A stretch of 44,625 bases of DNA from Dyadobacter flavalbus (GTDB taxonomy: Bacteria; Bacteroidota; Bacteroidia; Cytophagales; Spirosomataceae): NCBI RefSeq assembly GCF_006149045.1, contig NZ_VBSN01000037.1, positions 1-44,625 on the forward strand, read 5' to 3'. Under the pieces are notes generated by a model. The model ran no database searches. It saw nothing but the letters and a program-made list of their open reading frames with translations, and was not told the DNA's origin. Shown here one piece after another: positions 1 to 8,308 of the stretch. The stretch's first letter is position 1; each line of letters opens with the position of its first letter. Position numbers and translations under genes: made by a program.

Positions 1-69
1 GGCCTCAACGGCAACCATCGCCTTGAACTTTGCTGTAAATTTTCTCCGGCTTTGTTTCATTTTGTTCAT
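1..69 (-). CDS. IS3-family transposase OrfA, N-terminus only
   Basis: Reading leftward from the ATG at 67-69, the product begins MNKMKQSRRKFTAKFKAMVA and runs off the left edge. A second ATG in frame lies at 58-60. The basic start followed by KFTAKFKAMVAVEA is the typical beginning of IS3/IS911-type OrfA proteins, which carry a helix-turn-helix that binds the element's ends. Only 23 codons are visible, so the assignment rests on this motif and on the position next to a truncated gene. Confidence 0.55.
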   Translation of the reverse strand, partial: MNKMKQSRRKFTAKFKAMVAVEA

Positions 70-127
70 CGGTTTTATGTCAAGTTACTAAACTTAACCG
101 ATGGTCTCAATTTTGGGGAGTATTACA
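1..127 (-). mobile_element. IS3-family insertion sequence, left part of the element, runs off the window
   Basis: The minus strand holds the beginning of an IS3-type transposase (orfA) reading out of the window. Its outer end probably lies at 127: read on the minus strand it begins TGTAATACTCCCC, with the terminal TG usual for this family. The open frame of the helicase at 123-554 stops right at this point, which fits an insertion into that gene. The other end and the target duplication are outside the window, so the boundary is inferred from one side only. This end differs from the IS3-type ends at 31209 and 44500, so it is a different element. Confidence 0.6.
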
Positions 128-554
128 TCTCCGCTAGGAAAATACCTACTTCGATAGTTTTTCCCAAGCCAACACCATCAGCTATCAAGATACGTGGCCG
201 CGGTAAATTAAAAGCTTTAAGGGTAGGCTCCAACTGGTAAGTAGCCAGGTTAAACGCAGCTTTGTGAGCAATGGTTATCTGTTTGCTGTACACAGATGCA
301 TTACGCATTTGATTCTCAATGAAGAGCTTTGTTTTTCGATAACCGTAATCAATATCCGGTATAAGTTTAGTATCGATCGGATCGAGCACCTTTATTTCCT
401 TATCAATATTGGTGTCAAAGACAAATCGCTTGCCTTTTACCAACTCTGAAATACCTTCAACTTTCAGAATCCAGCCATTATTGTTGTTAAGGGCATCATT
501 TATAATAAAATCTTCATCACGATTGGTGATTCGCTGACCAGAGGTAAAATTCAT
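123..554 (-). pseudogene. SNF2/DEAD-like helicase, N-terminal fragment truncated by an IS
   Basis: 143 codons remain of a protein that is usually about 900-1,000 residues in SNF2-related helicase families. The fragment has the typical N-terminal run-up (LDPIDTKLIPD, then a YR..KLFIENQ segment and IAHKAAFNLATYQLEP) and ends just after a Walker A motif, GVGLGKT at residues 127-133. The frame continues as GIFLAEM and stops where the IS3-type end begins, so motifs II-VI are missing and no helicase can be made. The gene lies on the same strand as and downstream of the GHKL/nuclease gene (136-bp gap) and was probably its partner. The N-terminal pattern resembles large helicases of restriction or defence loci such as the DISARM DrmD type; that closer assignment is inference. 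Confidence 0.75.
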
Positions 555-690
555 TAATTTAAGAGGTAATCGGGCTGTGAAAAAAGTTGAAAATAAGGAT
601 TAGCTAGAGTAAATCGAGATACACATATTTGGAGTGTTCAATATGAACAAGTTTTGTTAAACGGATGAATATTTAGAAGATCATCCAATG

Positions 691-2577
691 CTACGCGCTC
701 TTATCACTCCCTTTTAACTCCTCCTTAAGCAGATTCAGAAAGGTTGAATTTCTTACCTCGGCATCCCTAAGAAATGCTTCAAAGGATAATACATACAAAC
801 CAACAGGAATTTCTGTCCTCTTGTCTAAATCTGTAATTATTGACTGTTCCTTATAAAATACGGTTCCACAAGAAAACAGTTCAACGTACTTGTCCTCCAA
901 CAAAGACACCTTGAACTCATCATCTATATCAACGATTCCATAAAACCAAATACGCTGAATCTTATCAGGAAAATATTGCAACAACTTCCTAGCCCTTTGT
1001 CTCAACTGACTTGTAACCTCTTCCCTTTTCGCTAAGCCTAAACCCAATTTCTTCAATTCCACAATAACTACATCAACTTTCTCTACTTGATCTGGATTGT
1101 TAGAAAATATTATTGTAATGTCCGGGCGTTTGTTACTCTTTTCTAATTCCTGGTCAACCGAATCTTCATCGCTGATAACAAGATGGCTTAAAACCTCTGA
1201 CATATGCCTTTCGCTTAAAATAGTTTTGTAAGACATATATTTGTCATCCAATAACCAAGCATTATTTGTAAAAAGATCATTGTGAAAGTTACTCTTGGAT
1301 AGGGTTGATCTCTTTGGAACAATTAAGTTGTGAATCTCATCTTCATTATTCTCTTTATCAACCTTTTTTAATTTTTCAATTACAATATTTCTGTAAAGAA
1401 TATATTCTGTTAGAATTCTAGCTGATAATTGTAGTGACTTTTCATACACTTCATCTGTCAATGACACTGCGTCCAGTACTTCTTTCTGTTCTTGAAAAAA
1501 CCTTCGTTGAGCGATTTCTAATGATTGATTTCGATCAACTAATCCCACAGAATTGCTTTCAAAAAGCCCATTTAAATGAGGATACCTATTTTCTAACGAT
1601 TTTGTTGTAACCTCATTTATAGTTTTTATTGATGGTATTTTTATATCCAGAATTTCAATTATTTTTTCACCAAAAATTCTCTTAATCACTTTCAGTTCAG
1701 CATCATCCATATCTAATTCCTGCCGAGAAATATTTACCTTTCCAGCAAATAAGTTAGAATATAGTAAAAAAATTATTTCATATCCCTGTGGAATTCCCCC
1801 TTTTGAAATAACATCTACGGGAATAGTCCTTCCATCTACACTTAATGCTGTTATCGTTGTTGATATGGCACCTTCCCTCTGTTCAACTGAATAGTATAAA
1901 TCCAAATTTTCATACAAGTCTATTTCCTCAGATTTAAAACTTGTTAGTTTTAGGTCTGGTATTTGACTAACATTTATTTCCTTTACATCTGGATAAAAAT
2001 TATATTGAGGGTTTGGATTATTTGTTTTAAGCTCGATGGATATTCGCAATTCTTTGGCATTAACCTTGTATTGATATAATTGAGGATAAAAATGTTCCAT
2101 TAAAGCTTTTTTAATTGCCTCTGGCTTGACGTAATCATAAGAATTAATTTTATTTTTAACGTAATTCTTGAATAGTAAGCTAGTTCTTTTCAAAATTCCA
2201 TGTCCTTTACTTAAAATATTATCTCCGTCAAATGTATTACTCAACGTAAAAACTCTTTTCTGATCTTGGTAAATGCTATTTACATACACTTCTTCGAAAT
2301 AATTCAAGAAAACTAGTCGACCGACTCCTTTATGTCCCTTTTCTTCGATTTCTAATAATTTAGAGAATTTCTCAAAGTTCTTATCTGTAAATCCATCTCC
2401 ATTATCAACTATTTCAATTGTGTAGGTTTCTGTCTTTGATAAGGAATCAATATTTATAAATATTTCAATAAGGGAAGCATTAGCATCCATCGCATTAGCA
2501 ACAGCTTCGAAATAAACCATTTCCAAAGAAGGATTTGGGAAGAATATTTTTACAGCATTCTTTAAGTTAATTCTCAT
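691..2577 (-). CDS. GHKL-type ATPase with PD-(D/E)xK-like C-terminal domain
   Basis: 628 aa. The N-terminal 90 residues carry the Bergerat fold signature of GHKL ATPases (Hsp90, MutL, histidine kinases): N-box EAVANAMDANA (residues 24-34), G1 motif DNGDGF (58-63) and G2 motif KGHKGVGR (80-87). The middle has no motif I recognise. Near residues 440-545 is a pattern common in nuclease-like tails: WLLDDKYMSYKTIL, RPDITIIF (Asp at about 486) and VVIVELKK (Glu507-x-Lys509), followed by a predicted helix. This matches a PD-(D/E)xK core. The gene sits between an HTH gene (39 bp upstream) and the broken helicase, all on the minus strand, so the three probably formed one operon. ATPase-nuclease architecture beside a helicase suggests a nucleic-acid-directed defence function; that function is inferred. 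Confidence 0.8.
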   Translation of the reverse strand: MRINLKNAVKIFFPNPSLEMVYFEAVANAMDANASLIEIFINIDSLSKTETYTIEIVDNGDGFTDKNFEKFSKLLEIEEKGHKGVGRLVFLNYFEEVYVNSIYQDQKRVFTLSNTFDGDNILSKGHGILKRTSLLFKNYVKNKINSYDYVKPEAIKKALMEHFYPQLYQYKVNAKELRISIELKTNNPNPQYNFYPDVKEINVSQIPDLKLTSFKSEEIDLYENLDLYYSVEQREGAISTTITALSVDGRTIPVDVISKGGIPQGYEIIFLLYSNLFAGKVNISRQELDMDDAELKVIKRIFGEKIIEILDIKIPSIKTINEVTTKSLENRYPHLNGLFESNSVGLVDRNQSLEIAQRRFFQEQKEVLDAVSLTDEVYEKSLQLSARILTEYILYRNIVIEKLKKVDKENNEDEIHNLIVPKRSTLSKSNFHNDLFTNNAWLLDDKYMSYKTILSERHMSEVLSHLVISDEDSVDQELEKSNKRPDITIIFSNNPDQVEKVDVVIVELKKLGLGLAKREEVTSQLRQRARKLLQYFPDKIQRIWFYGIVDIDDEFKVSLLEDKYVELFSCGTVFYKEQSIITDLDKRTEIPVGLYVLSFEAFLRDAEVRNSTFLNLLKEELKGSDKSA

Positions 2578-2616
2578 AATTTGGAGGTATTAAAGTTCAA
2601 TCCTGTCAGCAGGTAT

Positions 2617-2961
2617 CTAATCTATTGTTTCGGCTAATACAACATTCAATCCCAAAGATGTTGTCAATTTTAGAAGCGCATCAATGTTATACCCCTGCCC
2701 TTCTTCTATCACCTTTACTTGATTTTGAAGGATCCCGGAACTCTTTGCAGCAGCATAAACTGTTAAACCAAGTCGCTCACGTTTTCGCTTACAGTGTGCT
2801 CCCAGGTTCAATTTCAACTCGGGGAGTTCCTTTACTTCTCCTGGCTCCTGTGACTTCGCCGCTTGAACTTTACCCAACTTAATAGCCAAGAGATTGTACA
2901 TATCTTCCATTTCAACTTCTGTTAAAATAGAAATAAGACGGTTGGTAATGGAATTTTGCAT
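2617..2961 (-). CDS. Small XRE-type helix-turn-helix protein
   Basis: 114 aa. The first half (about residues 1-50) is predicted helical, followed by a charged linker (KSQEPGEVKELPE). The C-terminal 60 residues form a Cro/CI-type HTH: LNLGAHCKRKRERLGLTVYA, then AAKSSGILQNQVKVIEEGQGYNIDALLKLTTSLGL. The typical order is helix 2 (TVYAAAKSSG), recognition helix (LQNQVKVIEEG) and the D..LLKL.. helix. It is first in the minus-strand operon with the GHKL ATPase and helicase. It may regulate that operon through the palindromes at 2995-3038. It has no toxin partner that I recognise. Confidence 0.7.
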   Translation of the reverse strand: MQNSITNRLISILTEVEMEDMYNLLAIKLGKVQAAKSQEPGEVKELPELKLNLGAHCKRKRERLGLTVYAAAKSSGILQNQVKVIEEGQGYNIDALLKLTTSLGLNVVLAETID

Positions 2962-2994
2962 TACGGTGTTTGTGGTATATACATTTTTGGCTAA

Positions 2995-3038
2995 TGTACT
3001 AATAATAATTTACCTATACAGTAAAAATTGTTAGTACA
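2995..3038. promoter_or_regulatory. Two nested inverted repeats between the HTH and S24 genes
   Basis: The outer arms are TGTACTAA (2995-3002) and TTAGTACA (3031-3038), a perfect 8-bp match. The inner arms are TTTAC (3009-3013) and GTAAA (3021-3025). The two share nearly the same centre (about 3017). The site lies 34 bp upstream of the HTH start and 9 bp downstream of the S24 stop, both on the minus strand. It could be an operator for the HTH operon or part of a terminator for the S24 gene. The inner part contains CTGTAT on the minus strand, which recalls a LexA half-site. Confidence 0.45.
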
Positions 3039-3046
3039 GGGTGAAA

Positions 3047-3850
3047 CTACTGAGAAACATCTCGTTCAGCATGTATCGTCAATTGACGGATCTCACGAAT
3101 GACAAGATTCAGATCTGTAACCGGCTCCGGAAGCACTTTGCTATGAAAACTATGATACTCCCAAATTTCAAGAACATCTGAAAAGTCAACATGGTAGTCA
3201 TCATAAAGCTTATTAAATGAATGCAGCGATAATCCTTGTGCTAAAACCGTGATTTCCTTAAAAACAAAATCTTGCTCGCCCTTCAAGATAACAATACCTA
3301 AACTCCCGGATCTTAGCTCTTTCCAGTTTTGAACGTACCTGGCTAGGATATCACTCCCTTCCGGAATTGGCAGCATGGAGTCACCAGTAGTTGGGAACAT
3401 TCTGAAGGTTCCACCTGCTGGAAGGTTAGGAAAGCTAAATTTCGGTAGCGTTGCCAAATATTCCGGATCACTATATCCGGTACGATAGCCTGCTTTTGCT
3501 TTTATCGGTACATACTCGACATTTTCCTTTTCCTCCTGATTAACAGTAATAGCCAGGACTCTTACGTTTTTACCTGTCAGGTATACATCCGTTCCGGATT
3601 CAAGTTCCCGCAACTTCAATTCACCTAACCGCATTAGGTTCACAGTCAACAGCGTATCTGTTGCTAGCTTAAAATATTTTGCAATTTTAATTACATCCCC
3701 TATAACTGGATTTACGGTCTTTCCACTTTCAATTGCATGAAGTTTGACCCTCGTCATTCCCAAGTTTTCTGCAAGATCTTCCTGAATAAGATTTTTCCGC
3801 TTCCGGAGAAATCTCAAATTCTCCTTCAAAAATATTTCTTGTTCTTCCAT
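3047..3850 (-). CDS. LexA/CI-like repressor: XRE HTH plus S24 peptidase domain
   Basis: 267 aa. The N-terminus is a classic XRE HTH (LRFLRKRKNLIQEDLAENLG ending in IESGKTVNP, residues 12-48). The C-terminus is an S24 (LexA/UmuD) autoprotease: a possible Ala-Gly cleavage bond at residues 120-121 (KAGY), the nucleophile in GDSMLP (Ser158) and the likely general base Lys198 (VFKEI). The Ser-Lys spacing of 40 is close to that in LexA. Such proteins repress damage-response genes until RecA-ssDNA triggers self-cleavage. The gene is divergent from the DnaE2-like polymerase at 3939 with an 88-bp shared regulatory region, so that polymerase is the obvious target. I did not assign lexA because the HTH is XRE-type rather than the LexA winged helix. 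Confidence 0.85.
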   Translation of the reverse strand: MEEQEIFLKENLRFLRKRKNLIQEDLAENLGMTRVKLHAIESGKTVNPVIGDVIKIAKYFKLATDTLLTVNLMRLGELKLRELESGTDVYLTGKNVRVLAITVNQEEKENVEYVPIKAKAGYRTGYSDPEYLATLPKFSFPNLPAGGTFRMFPTTGDSMLPIPEGSDILARYVQNWKELRSGSLGIVILKGEQDFVFKEITVLAQGLSLHSFNKLYDDYHVDFSDVLEIWEYHSFHSKVLPEPVTDLNLVIREIRQLTIHAERDVSQ

Positions 3851-3871
3851 TTTTAATTTGTTACAATTAGA

Positions 3872-3904
3872 ATCATAAAAATGATACCATTAGAAACAAA
3901 GTTA
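3872..3904. promoter_or_regulatory. Putative operator and promoter of the S24 repressor gene
   Basis: A small palindrome ATCAT-aaaa-ATGAT lies at 3872-3885, between the S24 gene and the DnaE2-like gene. On the minus strand TAACTTTG (3897-3904) matches the Bacteroidota -7 box TAnnTTTG and is correctly placed to start the S24 transcript close to the palindrome. Binding there would give autorepression and could also block the divergent polymerase gene. No clear -33 box was seen. Confidence 0.4.
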
Positions 3905-3938
3905 AAAATTATAGTGAACTACTTGTCATTTAAGTAAC

Positions 3939-6902
3939 ATGCTTTTAAATCTCCACTCCTATTTCAGTTTGCGTTATGGCACCATTAGCCTGGATGACCT
4001 GACCGATCTTATCATAAGCCATGGGCATGACACAGCAGTCCTGACAGACATTAATAACTCTTCCGCTATATTCCCATTTATTAAGAAATGTAGAGAAAAG
4101 GGTATCAATGGTCTTGTTGGGATGGAATACAGAAATGGAGATACGCTATTGTATATCGGAATAGCAAGGAATGAAGCTGGCTTTGCAGAGCTCAATGAGC
4201 ACATGACAACTGCAAACAGAAACAAGCAACCACTTCCAAAATTTGCACCTGCATTCAATCAGGCATTTATAGTATATCCTCTCGGTACAATAGAAATCAG
4301 GCGTCTGCGCGAAAATGAGTTTATCGGTATCAGACCTGATCAGGTTAACAAAATAAGTCTTGAACCAAGATCTAATTTTGACAGGTACGTAATCTTGTGG
4401 CCAGTCACTGTAAAAAATGAAAATGATTATAGGCTCCATCAGCAACTAAGGGCAGTTGACCGCAATATTATCTATTCAAAAGTCACAAAATCCATGGTGG
4501 CCAATTCCTGGGAAAAGATGCCGGAAAGAAGAGATATGATCAACAAATTTTATCTATTTCCGGAAATACTTGTTGCAACCGAGAAATTGCTATCACAGTG
4601 CAGTTTCAGCTTTGACTTCACCATTGTGCGGAACAAAAAATACTTTACTGGAAATGCCTATGACGATAAGCTCTTGCTCGAAAAGTTAGCAGTTTCTGGT
4701 ATGCAGCGCCGGTATGGCAATAATAATAAGGAAGCAAAGCAGCGGGTTGCCAAAGAGCTGCGCATCATTGATGAACTATGCTTTTCCTCTTATTTCCTGA
4801 TTACTCATGACATCATTCGTTACACAACCTCTCGGAATTTCTACCATGTTGGTCGTGGATCCGGAGCAAACAGCATCGTCGCATACTGCCTCGGGATCAC
4901 AGATGTATGTCCAATTAAACTTGATCTATATTTTGAAAGATTCCTGAATCCAAAACGGCAAACACCACCGGACTTCGATATCGATTTTTCCTGGCAGGAT
5001 CGAAAGGAGGTATTCACTTATATTTTTACCCGCTACCAATCAAAACATACTGCCATGATGGGTGCAATGAGCACTTTCCGGGACAGAAGTATCATAAGAG
5101 AACTCGGCAAAGTTTATGGTTTGCCAAAATCCGAAATTGACGAATTAATCCGAAATCCAGGATCTCCACATAATTCGGAAGAAGCTGTGGCTCTTATCAA
5201 AAGTCTTTATGGATTGGTAGAAGACTTCCCGAACTTACGGACACCCCATGCCTGCGGAGTACTCATTTCAGAGGATCCTATAACAAACTTCACCGCGCTG
5301 GATTTTCCTCCAATGGATTTCCCTTGTGCCCAGTTTGATATGTATGTTGCCGAAGACATTAAATTTGAAAAGTTCGATATTCTGAGTCAGCGTGGCCTTG
5401 GCGCAATAAAAGATTGTGTTCAAATTATTGAGCAGAATCGGGGACAAAAAGTAGATATCTCTAATCCGGATAAATTTTTTACGGACCCACGTATAAGCCA
5501 ACAACTCAAATCTTCCAAGACAGTAGGCTGTTTTTACATTGAATCTCCTGCGATGAGACAGCTTATCACAAAGCTTCAATGTGACAATTATCTAACTCTT
5601 GTTGCTGCAAGCTCCGTTATCCGCCCAGGGGTTGGAAGTTCCGGGATGATGGATGTCTATATTAAAAGACACCGGGATCCTGAATCAACGATTTACCTGC
5701 ATCCAGTCATGGAGGAACAGCTGGCTGAAACTTATGGTGTAATGGTTTACCAGGAAGATGTTATTAAGGTAGGTCATTTTTTCGGAGGTTTGGATCTTGC
5801 CGATGCCGATGTACTAAGGCGTATGATGTCAGGAAAACACCGGAGCGCTTCACACCTGCAAGAAATTGAATCCAAATTCTTTAAAAACTGTGAGGAACTA
5901 GGCCGTCCGGCTGAAATAGCAAAAGAAGTTTGGAGACAAATGGAAAGCTTTGCCGGTTACAGTTTCAGCAAGGCACATTCGGCATCCTTCGCAGTTGAAA
6001 GTTATCAGAGCTTATATCTGAAGACTTACTACCCTTTGGAATTTATGACCGCCACAATCAATAACCACGGTGGCTTTTATTCTCCCCAAGTTTATATCAA
6101 CGAAGCAAAGAAGGATGGAGCTGTGATACATAATCCTTGTGTGAACATGAGCCATTGGACTACTACGATCTATGGAATTGACCTCTACATAGGATTTGAC
6201 CTGGTAAAAGATCTGGAAGTGAAAACTGTCAAACAAATTCTTGAAGAGCGCCAAATAAACGGAAAATATAAGAGTCTTGAGAATTTCATAATGCGTACAG
6301 GAGTATCCCAAACACAGATCTCAATTCTCATTAGGATTGGCGCATTCAATTTTACAAATACAGTTAAGACTAACCTACAATGGGAATCTTTGTATATCTG
6401 TTCTGAGATTAAAGACCGATCCCTTCCAGTTGGACTTTTTGACGAAGCTGTTAAGGTTCCGGAGGTTCCGAAGTTTGAATACTCACTCCCAGAGCACTTA
6501 TATGACGAAATAAGGTATTTGAACTTTCCCATTACTGCTTCCTGGTTTAGCTTAATTCGAAGTACGTTCCGCGGTGTGTATGCCAATGACATGGATAAGC
6601 ACGTCGGAAAAACAGTTCGTATGGTGGGAGATTTTGTGACTTATAAACCAGTTAGAACGAAAAAGGGAGAAATGATGATGTTCGGTACATTCCTCGATGA
6701 CCAAGGTAACTTTTTCAATACTGTACATTTCCCAAATTCTCTAAGAGGTTATAGGTTCCAGGGCATGGGGGTCTATCTGGTCGAAGGCCTGATTACTATG
6801 GAATTTGGATATTGCAGCATCACTGTAAGCCGGTGTGCGAAGATTCCCCTTTTGCCAAATCCATGGGAGCATGAAACAGTAAATAGGAAATTGTTACCTT
6901 AG
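3939..6902 (+). CDS. DnaE2-like (error-prone) DNA polymerase III alpha subunit
   Basis: 987 aa, the short size class of DnaE2/ImuC polymerases (replicative DnaE is about 1,150). It starts with a PHP domain (NLHSYFSLRYGTIS) in which the first histidine of the usual HxH metal motif is Asn, so PHP nuclease activity is doubtful. The polymerase palm is intact: VGRGSGANS (304-312), PPDFDIDF (343-350, two catalytic Asp) and KFDIL (478-482, third Asp), followed by the helix-hairpin-helix and OB-fold region (VRMVGDFVTYKPVRTKKGEM). The family does translesion synthesis and normally works with ImuB (a Y-family-like partner) and ImuA. Neither is next to it here. The divergent S24 repressor suggests damage-induced expression. 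The start ATG at 3939 gives the usual N-terminus. Confidence 0.9.
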   Translation: MLLNLHSYFSLRYGTISLDDLTDLIISHGHDTAVLTDINNSSAIFPFIKKCREKGINGLVGMEYRNGDTLLYIGIARNEAGFAELNEHMTTANRNKQPLPKFAPAFNQAFIVYPLGTIEIRRLRENEFIGIRPDQVNKISLEPRSNFDRYVILWPVTVKNENDYRLHQQLRAVDRNIIYSKVTKSMVANSWEKMPERRDMINKFYLFPEILVATEKLLSQCSFSFDFTIVRNKKYFTGNAYDDKLLLEKLAVSGMQRRYGNNNKEAKQRVAKELRIIDELCFSSYFLITHDIIRYTTSRNFYHVGRGSGANSIVAYCLGITDVCPIKLDLYFERFLNPKRQTPPDFDIDFSWQDRKEVFTYIFTRYQSKHTAMMGAMSTFRDRSIIRELGKVYGLPKSEIDELIRNPGSPHNSEEAVALIKSLYGLVEDFPNLRTPHACGVLISEDPITNFTALDFPPMDFPCAQFDMYVAEDIKFEKFDILSQRGLGAIKDCVQIIEQNRGQKVDISNPDKFFTDPRISQQLKSSKTVGCFYIESPAMRQLITKLQCDNYLTLVAASSVIRPGVGSSGMMDVYIKRHRDPESTIYLHPVMEEQLAETYGVMVYQEDVIKVGHFFGGLDLADADVLRRMMSGKHRSASHLQEIESKFFKNCEELGRPAEIAKEVWRQMESFAGYSFSKAHSASFAVESYQSLYLKTYYPLEFMTATINNHGGFYSPQVYINEAKKDGAVIHNPCVNMSHWTTTIYGIDLYIGFDLVKDLEVKTVKQILEERQINGKYKSLENFIMRTGVSQTQISILIRIGAFNFTNTVKTNLQWESLYICSEIKDRSLPVGLFDEAVKVPEVPKFEYSLPEHLYDEIRYLNFPITASWFSLIRSTFRGVYANDMDKHVGKTVRMVGDFVTYKPVRTKKGEMMMFGTFLDDQGNFFNTVHFPNSLRGYRFQGMGVYLVEGLITMEFGYCSITVSRCAKIPLLPNPWEHETVNRKLLP

Positions 6903-6924
6903 TTGAGATTATCACCTAACTAAA

Positions 6925-7722
6925 ATGCAAAAAGCTTTCCTCTATATTGATATCCTAGCCTTTGAGAGCTTAGTACGGTCGAAATCAGCTAAGGTCGAAA
7001 GAATCTTCAAGATTTTTGATTCTTTAAAAGTTTTCCAACACCACGCCCTTGAAACAATTGTTTTTTCGGACACCATCATAGTTTTTAGCAAAGATGAAGG
7101 AAATCCTATACACTACTATTTCACATTCCTAACTGAATATTCACAACAGCTATTCTATAAGCTCTCTGAAATAAACATCTATTTTAAAGCAATCCTTTGT
7201 ACTGGTGAGTTCAATTTTAAAAAATTGACAAATTTCCAGGCCTATCATGGACAAGCCTTAATTGACGCTTATAAAGATGAAAAGTGTTTACCAGGATTTG
7301 GGCTATTTGTCAAAAAACAGGATACTGGAAATATCAATGCATTTATTGAGGTACCGCTTAGCGAAGAATACAATTTTGTTATTCTATGCCAATCATTTTC
7401 AAATCTTTACAGAACGACCAGTGGTTTTCTACCGGTTGATGACGTTAGTATATTTGAAGAAACAGATACATTTTTTAGGATTGAAGAAGATATTAGATTT
7501 CTGAGAGAAATCAACTACTATCGACTTAATATTCCCAGTGAGCGCATTCGTGAAAAATATGAAAAAGTATATTCAATTTACAAATCCACATTTCCATTAT
7601 TTTTTGAAAAATTTGAAACATACGGATTCGACCCATTTATACTGCACACAGATTTTATACCTAGTTTAAATCCAGAAGAAATCGATGCAATGAGAGACGT
7701 CGCTGAAATGAACAAACATTAG
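6925..7722 (+). CDS. Class III nucleotide cyclase-like protein, function unknown
   Basis: 265 aa; not a family I can name. The order of motifs follows the class III adenylate/guanylate cyclase fold: FLYIDILAFESLV (Asp9, first metal position), IVFSDTIIVFS (Asp49, matching the GD..xxxF hairpin), FKAILCTGEFNF (the IG...G strand) and YHGQALIDAYKDEK (matching YxGxxVNxAARLE). The rest is helical and has no motif I recognise. It starts 22 bp after the DnaE2-like gene and ends 36 bp before the nuclease-like gene, same strand, so it could be co-transcribed with either. A cyclase-fold protein beside a nuclease recalls two-gene cyclic-nucleotide defence modules such as Pycsar, but catalysis is not proven and some family members may only bind nucleotides. 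Confidence 0.6.
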   Translation: MQKAFLYIDILAFESLVRSKSAKVERIFKIFDSLKVFQHHALETIVFSDTIIVFSKDEGNPIHYYFTFLTEYSQQLFYKLSEINIYFKAILCTGEFNFKKLTNFQAYHGQALIDAYKDEKCLPGFGLFVKKQDTGNINAFIEVPLSEEYNFVILCQSFSNLYRTTSGFLPVDDVSIFEETDTFFRIEEDIRFLREINYYRLNIPSERIREKYEKVYSIYKSTFPLFFEKFETYGFDPFILHTDFIPSLNPEEIDAMRDVAEMNKH

Positions 7723-7758
7723 GTTCTACATTTAAAATCAATCTTTCCTTAAAACTCA

Positions 7759-8231
7759 ATGCTCTGGCGATTACACCTTAAACCCTCTCCAACTCCACCA
7801 AATACTCATCTACAAGTAGTAGATTATTGCTTTAAAAATAACGTCGCCGGAATTGGTTGGCCGGTTGAGAAATTCCCTTCCTCGGTCACAGAATACCAAG
7901 AACTGGCAAAAAAGAGGTATGACAGTAAGCCGAGCTCAGTAAATTTCGCTTTAAGGCCAGTAATAGGAGAATATATATGGGCTCGGGATCGTGTGGGACA
8001 ATACTATCTTGGTAAGATAATGAGTGATTGGTATTACTCTGACAACCAAGATCATTTAGATTTAGACATTCCCAATCAAAGAAAATGTAACTGGTTAATT
8101 ATTGGCAACGAACAGAATGTTCCAGGTAAAATTGTAGCCAGCTTCAGGGCCAGACGAACATTTCAATCCATTGCAACTTCTTCACATGATTCAGCAATGG
8201 AGGAATTCTCAGCATGGAGATTTAATAATAT
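7759..8231 (+). pseudogene. Nuclease-like gene, 5' part, split by the large Tn3-family transposon
   Basis: The first 157 codons plus two bases of a 299-codon gene; the rest is at 23802-24228. The transposon begins at 8232 and the fragment would end in a stop within its inverted repeat (NNMG). The region around residues 45-125 shows GEYIWARD, GQYYLGKIMSDWYY, NQRKCNWLIIG and VPGK, a pattern like the PUA/EVE-like reader domains at the front of some Mrr-type restriction enzymes (a proposed modified-base sensor). That fold assignment is a pattern judgement. The gene follows the cyclase-like gene by 36 bp on the same strand. Confidence 0.8.
8226..8231 (+). repeat. Target duplication TAATAT, left copy
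   Basis: TAATAT lies directly left of the transposon and again at 23796-23801 directly right of it. Tn3-family elements usually duplicate 5 bp. Here only a 6-bp duplication restores the reading frame of the split gene; a 5-bp reading gives a stop within a few codons. Confidence 0.85.
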
Positions 8232-8308
8232 GGGTTAAATTAAAAGTTAGAACCAAAAGTACCGCGGGTTTCGCGTAGCAAAATTGACGGGGAGTAGATC
8301 AGCTGTAT

